Source: Ardenticatenia bacterium
GTDB lineage: Bacteria > Chloroflexota > Anaerolineae > Promineifilales > Promineifilaceae
Direction of reading: 5' to 3'
Assembly (NCBI GenBank): GCA_014237545.1
Contig: JAACJX010000390.1
Coordinates: 1-6,593 of the forward strand
DNA length: 6,593 bases
In this document: piece after piece, positions 1 to 6,593 of the stretch
Layout: every line of letters starts with the position of its first letter
Numbering within the stretch: position 1 is the stretch's first letter
Program-made: the position numbers and the translations under genes
The notes under the pieces: generated by a model
The model's database searches: none
What the model saw: the letters and a program-made list of their open reading frames with translations, nothing else
Told to the model about the DNA's origin: nothing

Positions 1-323
1 CCGAGATTCTGCCGGCGGATCGCATCCAGGCCTTCGAGCAGTTCCCGTTCGCTGTCCAGGCCCTCATCGCGGGTGACATCGATGCCGTCATCATCGACGA
101 GACCTCCGGCATGGGCTACCAGGGCGTCAACGCCGATTCGCTCAAGCTGGTGGGCGAGTCACTGTCGAGCGATCAGTTGGGCTTCGTTTTCCCGAAGGGT
201 AGCGATCTGGTCGGGCCGGTGAACGCCGCTCTGGCCGCGATGGAAGCCAACGGGACGCTAGCGACCCTGGCTGAGAAATACTTTACCGACGCCTTCACCA
301 TCACCTACGAAGACCTTGAGTAA
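1..323 (+). CDS. Polar amino-acid ABC transporter substrate-binding protein (family 3), C-terminal fragment
   Basis: This is the 3' end of a gene that begins before the window; the open frame enters at base 3 and gives 106 residues before the TAA. Such proteins are exported and bind a polar or charged amino acid for delivery to the membrane permease. What is seen: the segment ALIAGDIDAVIID (residues about 20-32 of the fragment) matches the stretch of family 3 binding proteins where the chain crosses back between lobes (aL-x-G-x-vDAvi-D). It is followed by a strand reading LGFVFPKGSDLVGPVNAAL and a terminal helix, LAAMEANGTLATLAEKYF, the usual end of the fold (valn-al-G-x-l-x-kiyeKWF). The downstream permease and ATPase are of the matching polar amino-acid class, which supports the call. 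The ligand cannot be told because the N-terminal lobe and most binding residues lie outside. The methionine at base 111 is internal, not a start. Confidence 0.88.
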   Translation, partial: EILPADRIQAFEQFPFAVQALIAGDIDAVIIDETSGMGYQGVNADSLKLVGESLSSDQLGFVFPKGSDLVGPVNAALAAMEANGTLATLAEKYFTDAFTITYEDLE

Positions 324-380
324 ACCGCCGCGCGCGGTCGTTGCCCGGCAAATGCCGTGGCAACTCCGTTAATTTCAGCC

Positions 381-417
381 AAGACGCCACACAAAACTGT
401 GTGGCGTCTTTTCATTT
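381..417 (+). terminator. Strong intrinsic terminator after the binding-protein gene
   Basis: Bases 381-393 and 398-410 form a perfect 13-bp stem closed by a four-base loop (AAAC). The stem ends in T residues and runs into TTCATTT. It lies 57 nt after the TAA of the binding-protein gene. Its position between binding protein and permease suggests partial termination, giving more binding protein than membrane components. The stem also begins with AA, but the mirror-image T tract needed for a minus-strand terminator is weak. Confidence 0.88.
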
Positions 418-436
418 AGCGCAGGCAGTGTATCAT
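409..436 (+). promoter_or_regulatory. Possible promoter for the permease-ATPase pair
   Basis: TTTTCA (409-414, four of six to TTGACA) and TATCAT (431-436, five of six to TATAAT) are separated by 16 nt, just after the terminator. A second promoter here would let the permease and ATPase be made independently of the binding protein. The -35 match is weak, and a start near 443 would remove the 5' half of the RNA fold described at 423-464, so the two proposals compete. Confidence 0.25.
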
Positions 437-464
437 TGCGCCGTCTGCCTAATTACCGGCGCAA
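423..464 (+). other. Leader RNA structure: 8-bp hairpin with a possible pseudoknot
   Basis: TTGCGCCG (436-443) pairs perfectly with CGGCGCAA (457-464) around a 13-nt loop. Within that loop CTGCCT (445-450) is the exact complement of AGGCAG (423-428), upstream of the hairpin. Taken together this is the topology of an H-type pseudoknot: a 6-bp and an 8-bp stem, connecting segments of 7, 1 and 6 nt. It ends about 20 nt before the permease Shine-Dalgarno site. A run of A, not T, follows, so it is not a plus-strand terminator. The pairing is read directly; function as a translational or attenuation element is inference. Confidence 0.35.
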
Positions 465-493
465 AAAAGAACGTTTAAATTTGTGGAGGCTCG

Positions 494-1343
494 ATGACAG
501 GCGAGGTACAGACCGACCTAACTATACCCAAAGACCAAAGCAGCCGATTCAACGCGAAAGGGTTCCCGTGGTGGCTAGTCGTCATTATTGGATTCCTGTT
601 GTTGATGCTCCTGCTCATCATGACCAACCCCGATTACAACCGGGCGTTTAACTTTATCAAGGGCACCTTCGGAGGAATCCAGGGCTTCCAGGATGGGGGG
701 ATGGCGGGCTTTATCGGGACCGGTATTACGGTCACGATTTATACGACGCTCGTCGCTTTCGCCATTGCCTTGCTAATCGGTTTGCTTGCCGGGTTGGGGA
801 GAGTCAGCACCAACCTGTTTGTACGCAACATCGCCATAACCTATATTGAATTTATTCGCGGCGTGCCAACGCTTGTCCTTATCTTCACGGTTGCCCTGGT
901 GATTGTGCCGGCAGTGTCGGATGCGCTCGGGATATCCGGCCAGAGCATCAGCACCAACACGCGTGGTATTATCGCGCTGTCGATCATCTATGGCGCTTTT
1001 CTGGCCGAGGTTTTTCGCGCCGGTATTGAATCAGTTCCACCTGGCCAAACAGAGGCCGCCCGCTCGCTGGGGCTCAACGGCGGCCAGGCCATGCGCCACG
1101 TTGTTCTGCCCCAGGCGATTCGAAACGTGTTGCCTGCCCTGGGTAATGACTTCATCGCCATGCTGAAGGACTCATCGCTAATTTCCGTGCTGGCCGTGCG
1201 CGATATCACCCAGATGGCCCGGCTTCATGCCGGCAGTACCTTCCGCTTCCGCGAAAGTTACCTAGTGCTGACGTTTCTCTACCTGTCCATGACCATCGCA
1301 CTGAGCTTATTCCTGCGCTGGTATGAGAAGAGGCTACGACAAA

Positions 1344-1354
<11 letters not shown>
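494..1354 (+). CDS. Polar amino-acid ABC transporter permease (HisM/GlnP type)
   Basis: This inner-membrane protein of 286 residues forms the translocation channel for an amino acid handed over by the binding protein. A cytoplasmic N-terminus of about 24 polar residues precedes hydrophobic segments near 25-44, 74-100, 122-142, 157-178, 215-235 and 254-275. The EAA loop that docks on the ATPase is clear at 187-206: [12 protein letters not shown], then the conserved [15 protein letters not shown]. The [11 protein letters not shown] motif at 118-128 is typical of the His/Glu/Arg/Opine permease family (TIGR01726 type). GTGGAGG (483-489) sits four bases before the ATG, a short but acceptable spacing. 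The stop lies inside the start of the ATPase gene, so the two are translationally linked. Only one permease is visible; it may act as a homodimer, or a partner may lie upstream. The substrate cannot be assigned more closely than polar amino acid. Confidence 0.93.
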
Positions 1355-2132
<778 letters not shown>

Positions 2133-2167
2133 TCGTTTAAAGTAGCGGCGGGGGCGAGCCCGATTGC

Positions 2168-2174
2168 GGAGGAG
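2168..2174 (+). promoter_or_regulatory. Ribosome binding site deciding the DUF420-like gene start
   Basis: GGAGGAG lies seven bases before the ATG at 2182. It overlaps the alternative in-frame TTG at 2164, which would place the ribosome site inside the coding sequence, so the ATG is preferred. Confidence 0.8.
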
Positions 2175-2181
2175 AAAGGAC

Positions 2182-2667
2182 ATGACCGAGCTTCTGCACC
2201 AACCGGGCTTTTTGGGAACCGGCGCCAATTGGGCGGCGGATATGACACTGCTGGCCAGCGGGCTGGTGGCACTGTTGCTGACCGTGGGCGTGGTCCTGGC
2301 TGTGCGCGGGCACTATGACGCCCACCGCTGGTTTCAGACCTCCGCCGCCGCGCTCAACGCGGTTCTCGTGTTGTGGCTGATGGTGCTACCGTTTCGGGAT
2401 TTTGTCGCGCCGGCATCGAATCCGGCCGGGTTGCCGCTATCAGCGATTGCCACGACGCGAATACACGCGGCCGTGGGCTTTGCGGCGCTGGTATTTGGCC
2501 TGTTTGTCACGCTGAGGGCTAACAAGCTGATGCCAAAATTCCTGCGCTTCAATAATTACAAGGCCTTCATGCGGGTTGCCTACGCGCTCTACATGTTGGC
2601 CACGCTGATCGGCCTGTTCGTCTACATCACCTGGTTTGTCGGCAACCCGAACCCACCCAGCTATTAG
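2182..2667 (+). CDS. Small four-helix membrane protein, DUF420-like
   Basis: This protein of 161 residues has four predicted membrane helices near 18-41, 52-70, 93-112 and 128-152, with short loops. Conserved-looking positions include two histidines after the first helix in RGHYDAHRW (H44, H48), another at the start of helix three (H95), and a basic segment LRFNNYKAFMR (121-131) before helix four. Spacing and the H-x3-H-R pattern resemble the DUF420 family (YozB-like), whose members are often near haem-copper oxidase assembly genes and whose histidines have been thought to bind haem or metal; no such neighbour is seen here. The biochemical role is unknown. It starts 49 nt after the ATPase stop on the same strand with no terminator between, so co-transcription with the transporter is possible, though the functional link is unclear. 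It converges on surE with only 27 nt between stops. Confidence 0.72.
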   Translation: MTELLHQPGFLGTGANWAADMTLLASGLVALLLTVGVVLAVRGHYDAHRWFQTSAAALNAVLVLWLMVLPFRDFVAPASNPAGLPLSAIATTRIHAAVGFAALVFGLFVTLRANKLMPKFLRFNNYKAFMRVAYALYMLATLIGLFVYITWFVGNPNPPSY

Positions 2668-2694
2668 TGGTGTTCCCTTGCGGGCGTGCGGCGA

Positions 2695-3510
2695 TCAATG
2701 TCCGTTTTTGCTGAACACCGGTGTTTCACTGAACGCCAAATGTGGTTGCCATCTCCAGTCTTGCATGGCTTCGAGTTGTTTGTGATCGGTAAGGTCCAGG
2801 CGGAGAGGCGTCACGGAAGCGTAACCGGCGGCCAGCGCGCCGACGTCTGTCCCTTCCCGCGGCACGCCGGTCGGTCGATCCCCGCCGATCCAGTAGTAGT
2901 CTCGCCCGCGCGGGTCTACGCGCCGGTCGAGACGGTCGCGGTAGACGCGCAACCCCTGACTTGTCGTCAGAACCCCTTTAATGCTCGATAGCGGCAAGTT
3001 GGGGACATTGACGTTGAGGAAGACGCCTTTGGGCAGGCCATGGGTCAGAACAGTTGCCACGACTTGCGTGACGATCTCCACCGCAGGCTGGTAATCTAAT
3101 TCGTAGCTATCCACATCGCCGCCATCGAGCGAGACGGCGATTCCGGGCACGCCCCAAATGATGCTTTCCATCACGGCCGTGACTGTGCCGGAGTAAGTCA
3201 CGTCGTGACCGAGGTTGGCCGCCGGATTAATGCCGGATACTACCAGGTCAACCTTATGGGGGAGCAATCCCATGAGTCCCAGGGCGACGCAGTCCGATGG
3301 CGCGCCATCGCTTGTCAGAGCGCTGCTGCCGTCGGCCATCCGCACCCGGCGCACCCGTAATGGCCGGCGCAGGGTCTTGACGTGCCCTCCACCAGACCAA
3401 TCGTGATCGGGAGCCAGAACGCTCACTTCGCCGAATCGGGCCATGCCCTGGGCCAGCGCCAGCAAGCCGGGCGCCGTCACGCCATCGTCATTGGTAACAA
3501 GAATGTGCAT
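2695..3510 (-). CDS. surE: SurE: 5'/3'-nucleotidase, survival protein family
   Basis: SurE is a metal-dependent phosphatase acting on nucleoside 5'- and 3'-monophosphates, and in some bacteria on short polyphosphate; it is cytoplasmic and linked to stationary-phase or stress survival. The 271 residues are near the family size (about 250-270). The N-terminus MHILVTNDDG carries the metal-binding acidic pair D8-D9. S39 lies in APDHDWSGGGH and N95 in VVSGINPAANLG, the four usual metal ligands. GHDVTYSGTVTAVMES (101-116) and GTDVGALAAGYASVTPL near 221-237 are further family hallmarks. Deviations from the commonest form are His-Asp-Trp where many have Arg-Asp-Gln before S39, and Pro-Ala-Ala where Ala-Gly-Ala is usual before NLG. 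The start is fixed by the conserved first strand; I see no clear Shine-Dalgarno site before it. It is a single minus-strand gene, divergent from the glycosyltransferase. Confidence 0.95.
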   Translation of the reverse strand: MHILVTNDDGVTAPGLLALAQGMARFGEVSVLAPDHDWSGGGHVKTLRRPLRVRRVRMADGSSALTSDGAPSDCVALGLMGLLPHKVDLVVSGINPAANLGHDVTYSGTVTAVMESIIWGVPGIAVSLDGGDVDSYELDYQPAVEIVTQVVATVLTHGLPKGVFLNVNVPNLPLSSIKGVLTTSQGLRVYRDRLDRRVDPRGRDYYWIGGDRPTGVPREGTDVGALAAGYASVTPLRLDLTDHKQLEAMQDWRWQPHLAFSETPVFSKNGH

Positions 3511-3661
3511 GGGTCACTTTCGCTAAATCGCTTGTGTGTGTAATTTACAAGGCTTGAAGACAGTAGAAGCTTATGATGGCGACGTCAACGGCGTGTTAAT
3601 GGCGGGATAAGGTTTAGTTAATGGAGGGTGGTTTGCCGGAAAGGGGATAAAATCGAGTGGT
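3511..3661. promoter_or_regulatory. Divergent intergenic region between surE and the glycosyltransferase
   Basis: About 150 bp, more AT-rich than its flanks, must hold the start signals of both genes. On the minus strand TAAATT (3541-3546) is a weak -10 candidate for surE. On the plus strand TAAAAT (3648-3653) ends eight bases before the glycosyltransferase ATG; if it were a -10 the transcript would be nearly leaderless, but no good -35 is seen. AAGGGG (3641-3646) is a purine run 15 nt before the ATG, too far for a normal ribosome site. No terminator or small gene is evident. Confidence 0.4.
3595..3628 (+). repeat. Direct repeat, two 12-bp copies at 22-nt period
   Basis: GTTAATGGCGGG (3595-3606) and GTTAATGGAGGG (3617-3628) match at 11 of 12 positions and start 22 nt apart, close to two helical turns. 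The pair lies 34-67 nt before the glycosyltransferase ATG. This layout suits a regulator binding in tandem on one DNA face, but chance duplication is not excluded. Confidence 0.4.
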
Positions 3662-4561
3662 ATGGATCTGTCGGTCATTGTTGTGTCATACAACACGCGC
3701 CAGCTATTGGATGACTGCTTGGCCTCGCTATATGCCGCCCTTTCGCCGGTTGGCGGCCTTGAGGTCATTGTCGTCGATAATGCCTCCACCGATGGCAGCG
3801 CGGAAATGGTGGCCGGCAAGTACCCCCAGGCGGTGCTGATTGCGAGTCGGGAAAACCTGGGGTTCTCGGCCGCCAATAACCGGGGATCGGCGGTCGCCCG
3901 CGGCGAGTTTCTCCTGTTCCTTAACTCCGATACGGTCGTGAGTCGCGACGCGCTGGCCGAGCCGGTGGATTACATGCGCCAGAACCCCGAGGTGGGCGCG
4001 CTGACGGTCAGGCTGGTATATCCGAACGGCGAGCGCGACCCAGACAATCACCGCGGTTTCCCCACGCCATACAACGCCTTCTTCCACTTCACCGGCCTGA
4101 GCCGCTTGTTCCCCAACAGCCCGAAACTCAACGGTTACTTCAGAAACTACGAAGATTTCTCAAAAGTTCACCCCGTGCCAGTCATTGCCGGCTCGTACAT
4201 GATGATGCCGCGCTCGCTCGACCGGCAGCTTGGCGGCTGGGACGAAACTTATTTCTTCTATGGGGAGGATATCGATTACTGCTATCGTATCCACGAAGCA
4301 GGCTATCAAATCATCTACTACCCGCTGGTTGAGGTATTGCATTACAAAGGAGCCAGTTCCGGCTTGCGGAAAGAGTCGGCCGATATCGCCCGCCCGCCCA
4401 AAGAGACCCGCGTCAGGGTCGCCCGCGAGTCGGTACGGGCTATGGAAGTCTTCTATCAGAAGTTCTATGAGGATAAGTACCCGCGCCTCTTGACGGCCCT
4501 GGTTCTAACCGGCATCCGGTTGCGAGGGTGGGTACGAATCATGAAGCATAAGTTGACATAA
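3662..4561 (+). CDS. Family 2 glycosyltransferase (GT-A, WbbL/rhamnosyltransferase-like)
   Basis: This enzyme transfers a sugar from a nucleotide-sugar donor, probably onto a cell-surface polysaccharide or glycolipid at the cytoplasmic membrane face; donor and acceptor are not deducible. The 299 residues show the GT2 fold in order: first strand LSVIVVSYNTRQLL (3-16), VIVVDNASTDGS (35-46) contacting the nucleotide, ENLGFSAANNRG (64-75), and the metal-binding variant LNSDT (87-91) in place of DXD. In the acceptor half, VIAGSYMMMPR (174-184) precedes GGWDETYFFYGEDIDYC (191-207), whose Glu-Asp is the likely catalytic region, then VEVLHYKGASS (223-233). This pattern is that of the rfbF/WbbL-like subgroup (COG1216). 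No membrane helix is evident; the C-terminal end is basic. The start is chosen because the family's first strand begins immediately after it, although the ribosome site is poor. melA follows after 32 nt. Confidence 0.93.
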   Translation: MDLSVIVVSYNTRQLLDDCLASLYAALSPVGGLEVIVVDNASTDGSAEMVAGKYPQAVLIASRENLGFSAANNRGSAVARGEFLLFLNSDTVVSRDALAEPVDYMRQNPEVGALTVRLVYPNGERDPDNHRGFPTPYNAFFHFTGLSRLFPNSPKLNGYFRNYEDFSKVHPVPVIAGSYMMMPRSLDRQLGGWDETYFFYGEDIDYCYRIHEAGYQIIYYPLVEVLHYKGASSGLRKESADIARPPKETRVRVARESVRAMEVFYQKFYEDKYPRLLTALVLTGIRLRGWVRIMKHKLT

Positions 4562-4583
4562 GTATTAAACCCTTATTAATACT
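4553..4583 (+). promoter_or_regulatory. Candidate melA promoter with overlapping inverted repeat
   Basis: A perfect TTGACA (4553-4558) lies in the last codons of the glycosyltransferase gene. AGTATTAA (4561-4568) and TTAATACT (4576-4583) form a perfect 8-bp inverted repeat with a 7-nt centre, beginning at the last base of the upstream stop codon. The -10 would fall in its right arm: TATTAA (4574-4579, four of six, 15-nt spacing) is the best match and is not strong. GGGGAGA, the melA ribosome site, begins one base after the repeat. An operator covering the promoter is a reasonable reading; the same repeat could also form a weak AT-rich RNA hairpin near the ribosome site. Confidence 0.4.
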
Positions 4584-4593
4584 GGGGAGAACG

Positions 4594-5895
4594 ATGTCAA
4601 AGATCACGTTAGTTGGTGCGGGAAGCACCGTGTTCGCGAAAAATCTGCTGGGGGATATTCTCAGCTTTCCTGAGTTGGCTGATTCGACGATCAGCCTCTT
4701 TGATATCGATGAGGAGCGCCTGCACACCTCAGAGATCGTGGCTCACCGCGTGGCCCGAACGCTGGCGGCAACCCCCCGGATCGTCGCTACCACAGACCGC
4801 CGTCGGGCGCTGGAGGGGGCAGATTACGTCATCACGATGTTCCAGATAGGAGGGTACAAACCCTCAACCGTGATCGATTTCGAAGTGCCCAAGAAGTACG
4901 GCCTGCGGCAGACCATCGCCGATACGTTGGGCATCGGCGGCATTATGCGAGGTTTGCGCACGATTCCCGTGCTGCTGGAGATGTGCCATGAGATGGAAGC
5001 GCTCTGTCCCGATGCATGGCTGCTGAATTACGTGAACCCGATGGCCATGAACTGTTGGGCGGTGAACCGGGCGACAACAATCCGGAATGTCGGCCTGTGC
5101 CACAGCGTCCAGGGCACGGCCGAACAACTGGCTCGCGACGTTAATGTCCCTATTGAAGAAATCAATTACCTCTGCGCGGGCATCAATCATATGGCTTTCT
5201 ACCTGCGCTTTGAGCGTAATGGAGAAGACCTTTACCCTTTGATCCGCGAAGTCGCTTCCGGCGGGCGCATACCGGATTGGAACCGGGTGCGGTACGAAGC
5301 GCTGCGGTATCTGGGATATTTCGTCACCGAATCGAGCGAGCATTTCAGCGAGTACGTGCCCTGGTTTATCAAGCGCGATCGGCCTGATCTGATCGAAAAG
5401 TTTAATATTCCTCTCGATGAGTACATTACGCGGTGCGAAAATCAGATTGCCGGGTGGCAGATGATGCGCGGAATACTGGAAGTCGATTCGATTGAGCTTG
5501 CAGTCGAACGATCGCATGAGTACGCCGGCTACATCATTCACAGCCTGGAAACCGGCGTCCCACGCGTTATCTATGGAAATGTGGCCAATGACCACCTCAT
5601 CGAAAATCTGCCGGTTGGGTGCTGTGTCGAGGTACCCTGCCTCGTCGATGGTAACGGCATTCAGCCGACCCATATCGGAACCATTCCACCGCAATTGGCG
5701 GCCGTGATGCAATCAAACATCACTGTCCAGGCGCTGACAGTCGAGGCGGCCCTGACCGGGAGGCGGGAGCACATCTACCACGCGGCGATGATGGATCCGC
5801 ACACGGCGGCCGAGCTGGACCTGGGTCAGATACGCGATCTCGTTGATGAGTTAATCGCGGCGCACGGCGACTGGCTGCCTGAATATAGCGTCTAG
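4594..5895 (+). CDS. melA: Alpha-galactosidase MelA, glycoside hydrolase family 4
   Basis: GH4 enzymes cleave glycosides by an NAD+ and divalent-metal-dependent oxidation-elimination route; MelA releases galactose from melibiose and related alpha-galactosides in the cytoplasm. The 433 residues cover the full family length (E. coli MelA is about 450). The dinucleotide-binding start is KITLVGAGSTVFAKNLL (3-19). TIADTLGIGGIMRGLRTIP (107-125), LNYVNPMAMN (144-153), LCHSVQGTAEQLARD (168-182) and CAGINHMAFYL (194-204) follow; C169 and H199 are the expected metal ligands, and the CHSV tetrad is that associated with alpha-galactosidases within GH4. TESSEHFSEYVPWFIK (245-260) and the C-terminal HAAMMDPHTAA and LIAAHGDWLP are MelA hallmarks. 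The start is set by GGGGAGA four bases upstream and by the conserved first strand. No signal peptide or sugar transporter is present here, so substrate entry must be encoded elsewhere. Specificity could include other alpha-glycosides. It may share a transcript with the glycosyltransferase or use its own promoter. Confidence 0.94.
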   Translation: MSKITLVGAGSTVFAKNLLGDILSFPELADSTISLFDIDEERLHTSEIVAHRVARTLAATPRIVATTDRRRALEGADYVITMFQIGGYKPSTVIDFEVPKKYGLRQTIADTLGIGGIMRGLRTIPVLLEMCHEMEALCPDAWLLNYVNPMAMNCWAVNRATTIRNVGLCHSVQGTAEQLARDVNVPIEEINYLCAGINHMAFYLRFERNGEDLYPLIREVASGGRIPDWNRVRYEALRYLGYFVTESSEHFSEYVPWFIKRDRPDLIEKFNIPLDEYITRCENQIAGWQMMRGILEVDSIELAVERSHEYAGYIIHSLETGVPRVIYGNVANDHLIENLPVGCCVEVPCLVDGNGIQPTHIGTIPPQLAAVMQSNITVQALTVEAALTGRREHIYHAAMMDPHTAAELDLGQIRDLVDELIAAHGDWLPEYSV

Positions 5896-5928
5896 CTCGA
5901 CAAGCCGGTTGGGCGCAGGGGAAGAGGG

Positions 5929-6593
5929 CTAAGCGGTGGTTATCTCAATTGGACCAAACATTCGGGTTTGATGGGCCTGGGCTTCGCGCCGTTTGATCAA
6001 CTCCAGCAGGGCAAGCAAGGAGACGGCGATCTCCGTCCGATCGTGGGGGTTGGCTAATATCTCGGCGAAAAGAAAGGGACGGCCGCGGCCCAGAGAGTGG
6101 CGCAACTTGCCCATCTGGTCCTCGATCGTTAGTTGGCGAGGCCGCACTACTTCGAGCGACTCTTCCATCGTCTCCACGCGGGCCAAAACCGCTCTCATGG
6201 CCTCCAGTAGCGTCTCGGTATCCACGCCTGACAGATCGAGGTGGCCTTCCAGGCGCGGCGGCGGCGCGACCCGCAGATAGGTGCGCAACCCGCGCTGCTG
6301 TCGTTCGTCCAGCCACTTGGCTGCGCTCTTGAACCGCTTATACGCTTTCAGTTGCCGGAGCAGCGCTTCGGCCGGGTCTTCTTCCTCTTCCTCATTGAGT
6401 GGGACGATCGGTGGCCGGGGCAACAGGGCGCGGCTCTTGATCAGCAAAAGTCGCGCGCCAATGCTGATGAAGTCGATCAGGCTCTCGATCTGACCTTCGC
6501 CCATCTGCCGCACCTGGGCCAGATATTGGCCCGTCACCTGAACGAGCGAGACGGCAGTAATGTCCAGTTCCTCGCGCTCGATTAAATGGAGCA
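5929..6593 (-). CDS. scpA: Segregation and condensation protein A (ScpA), 5' end outside window
   Basis: ScpA is the kleisin subunit of the bacterial Smc-ScpAB condensin; it bridges the Smc heads and binds ScpB, acting on the nucleoid in chromosome compaction and segregation. The frame stays open through the window edge; translating past the internal methionine at 6537 gives LHLIEREELDITAVSLVQVT, the conserved N-terminal helix of ScpA, so the real start lies beyond base 6593 and about 25-30 residues are missing. The middle holds DFISIGARLLLIKSRALLP, the other family hallmark, then an acidic linker (NEEEEEDPAEALL) and LKAYKRFKSAAKWL. The C-terminal winged-helix segment reads FAEILANPHDRTEIAVSLLALLELIKR and ends FGPIEI, as expected. 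Gene direction converges with melA, with 33 nt between stops and no clear terminator. scpB commonly follows scpA but is not found here downstream, since melA lies there in opposite orientation. Confidence 0.94.
   Translation of the reverse strand, partial: LHLIEREELDITAVSLVQVTGQYLAQVRQMGEGQIESLIDFISIGARLLLIKSRALLPRPPIVPLNEEEEEDPAEALLRQLKAYKRFKSAAKWLDERQQRGLRTYLRVAPPPRLEGHLDLSGVDTETLLEAMRAVLARVETMEESLEVVRPRQLTIEDQMGKLRHSLGRGRPFLFAEILANPHDRTEIAVSLLALLELIKRREAQAHQTRMFGPIEITTA

Noticed and set aside
436..651. Plus-strand open frame of 71 codons overlapping the permease start
   Set aside because: It overlaps the permease in another frame, has no ribosome site and is low-complexity Arg/Pro-rich.
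2144..2162. GC-rich stretch between the ATPase and the DUF420-like gene, checked as a terminator
   Set aside because: Only a short GGGC/GCCC pairing with an impossibly small loop is seen and no T run follows.
2714..2725. Perfect 12-bp palindrome AACACCGGTGTT near the surE 3' end, with a related GGTGTTC at 2669-2675
   Set aside because: It lies inside the surE coding sequence, has no room for a proper loop and no T tract on either side, so it is neither a good terminator nor a clear operator.
4864..5712. Long open frame of 282 codons on the minus strand
   Set aside because: It lies wholly antisense to melA, whose every hallmark motif is intact; the translation resembles no family I know and is a by-product of codon bias.
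5896..5928. Gap between convergent melA and scpA, checked for a bidirectional terminator
   Set aside because: No stem of useful length and no T or A tract could be found.
6241..6585. Plus-strand open frame of 114 codons near the right edge
   Set aside because: It is antisense to scpA, which shows clear kleisin motifs through the same bases.

Overview
The window carries seven protein-coding genes and no RNA gene, mobile element or CRISPR array. It looks like ordinary bacterial chromosome: moderately GC-rich, densely packed, with Shine-Dalgarno sites on several genes. The gene set (polar amino-acid ABC transporter, a short four-helix DUF420-like membrane protein, SurE, a family 2 glycosyltransferase, a GH4 alpha-galactosidase and ScpA) and the protein sequence style suggest a free-living bacterium, most likely Chloroflexota (Anaerolineae-like). 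That taxonomic call is an inference of modest confidence, because no marker gene is present.

Region 1 (1-2132, plus strand) is an amino-acid uptake cassette. It holds the C-terminal end of a family 3 substrate-binding protein, a very strong intrinsic terminator, a leader with further RNA-folding potential, a HisM/GlnP-type permease, and a HisP/GlnQ-type ATPase whose start overlaps the permease stop. The terminator between binding protein and permease fits the common arrangement in which the binding protein is made in excess and the membrane parts come from read-through or a second promoter. Region 2 (2182-2667, plus) is a small DUF420-like integral membrane protein, possibly the last gene of the same transcript.

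Region 3 (2695-3510, minus) is surE, convergent with the membrane-protein gene. A roughly 150-bp divergent intergenic region (3511-3661) separates it from region 4 (3662-5895, plus), which holds a membrane-peripheral family 2 glycosyltransferase followed 32 nt later by a MelA-type alpha-galactosidase. The gap before melA contains a perfect 8-bp inverted repeat just downstream of a TTGACA hexamer that lies in the end of the glycosyltransferase gene, so melA may have its own regulated promoter. Region 5 (5929-6593, minus) is scpA, running off the window edge and convergent with melA.

I see no convincing new multi-gene system. The most interesting signals are non-coding: a possible H-type pseudoknot in the permease leader, the candidate promoter/operator ahead of melA, and an 11/12-matching direct repeat with a 22-nt period ahead of the glycosyltransferase.
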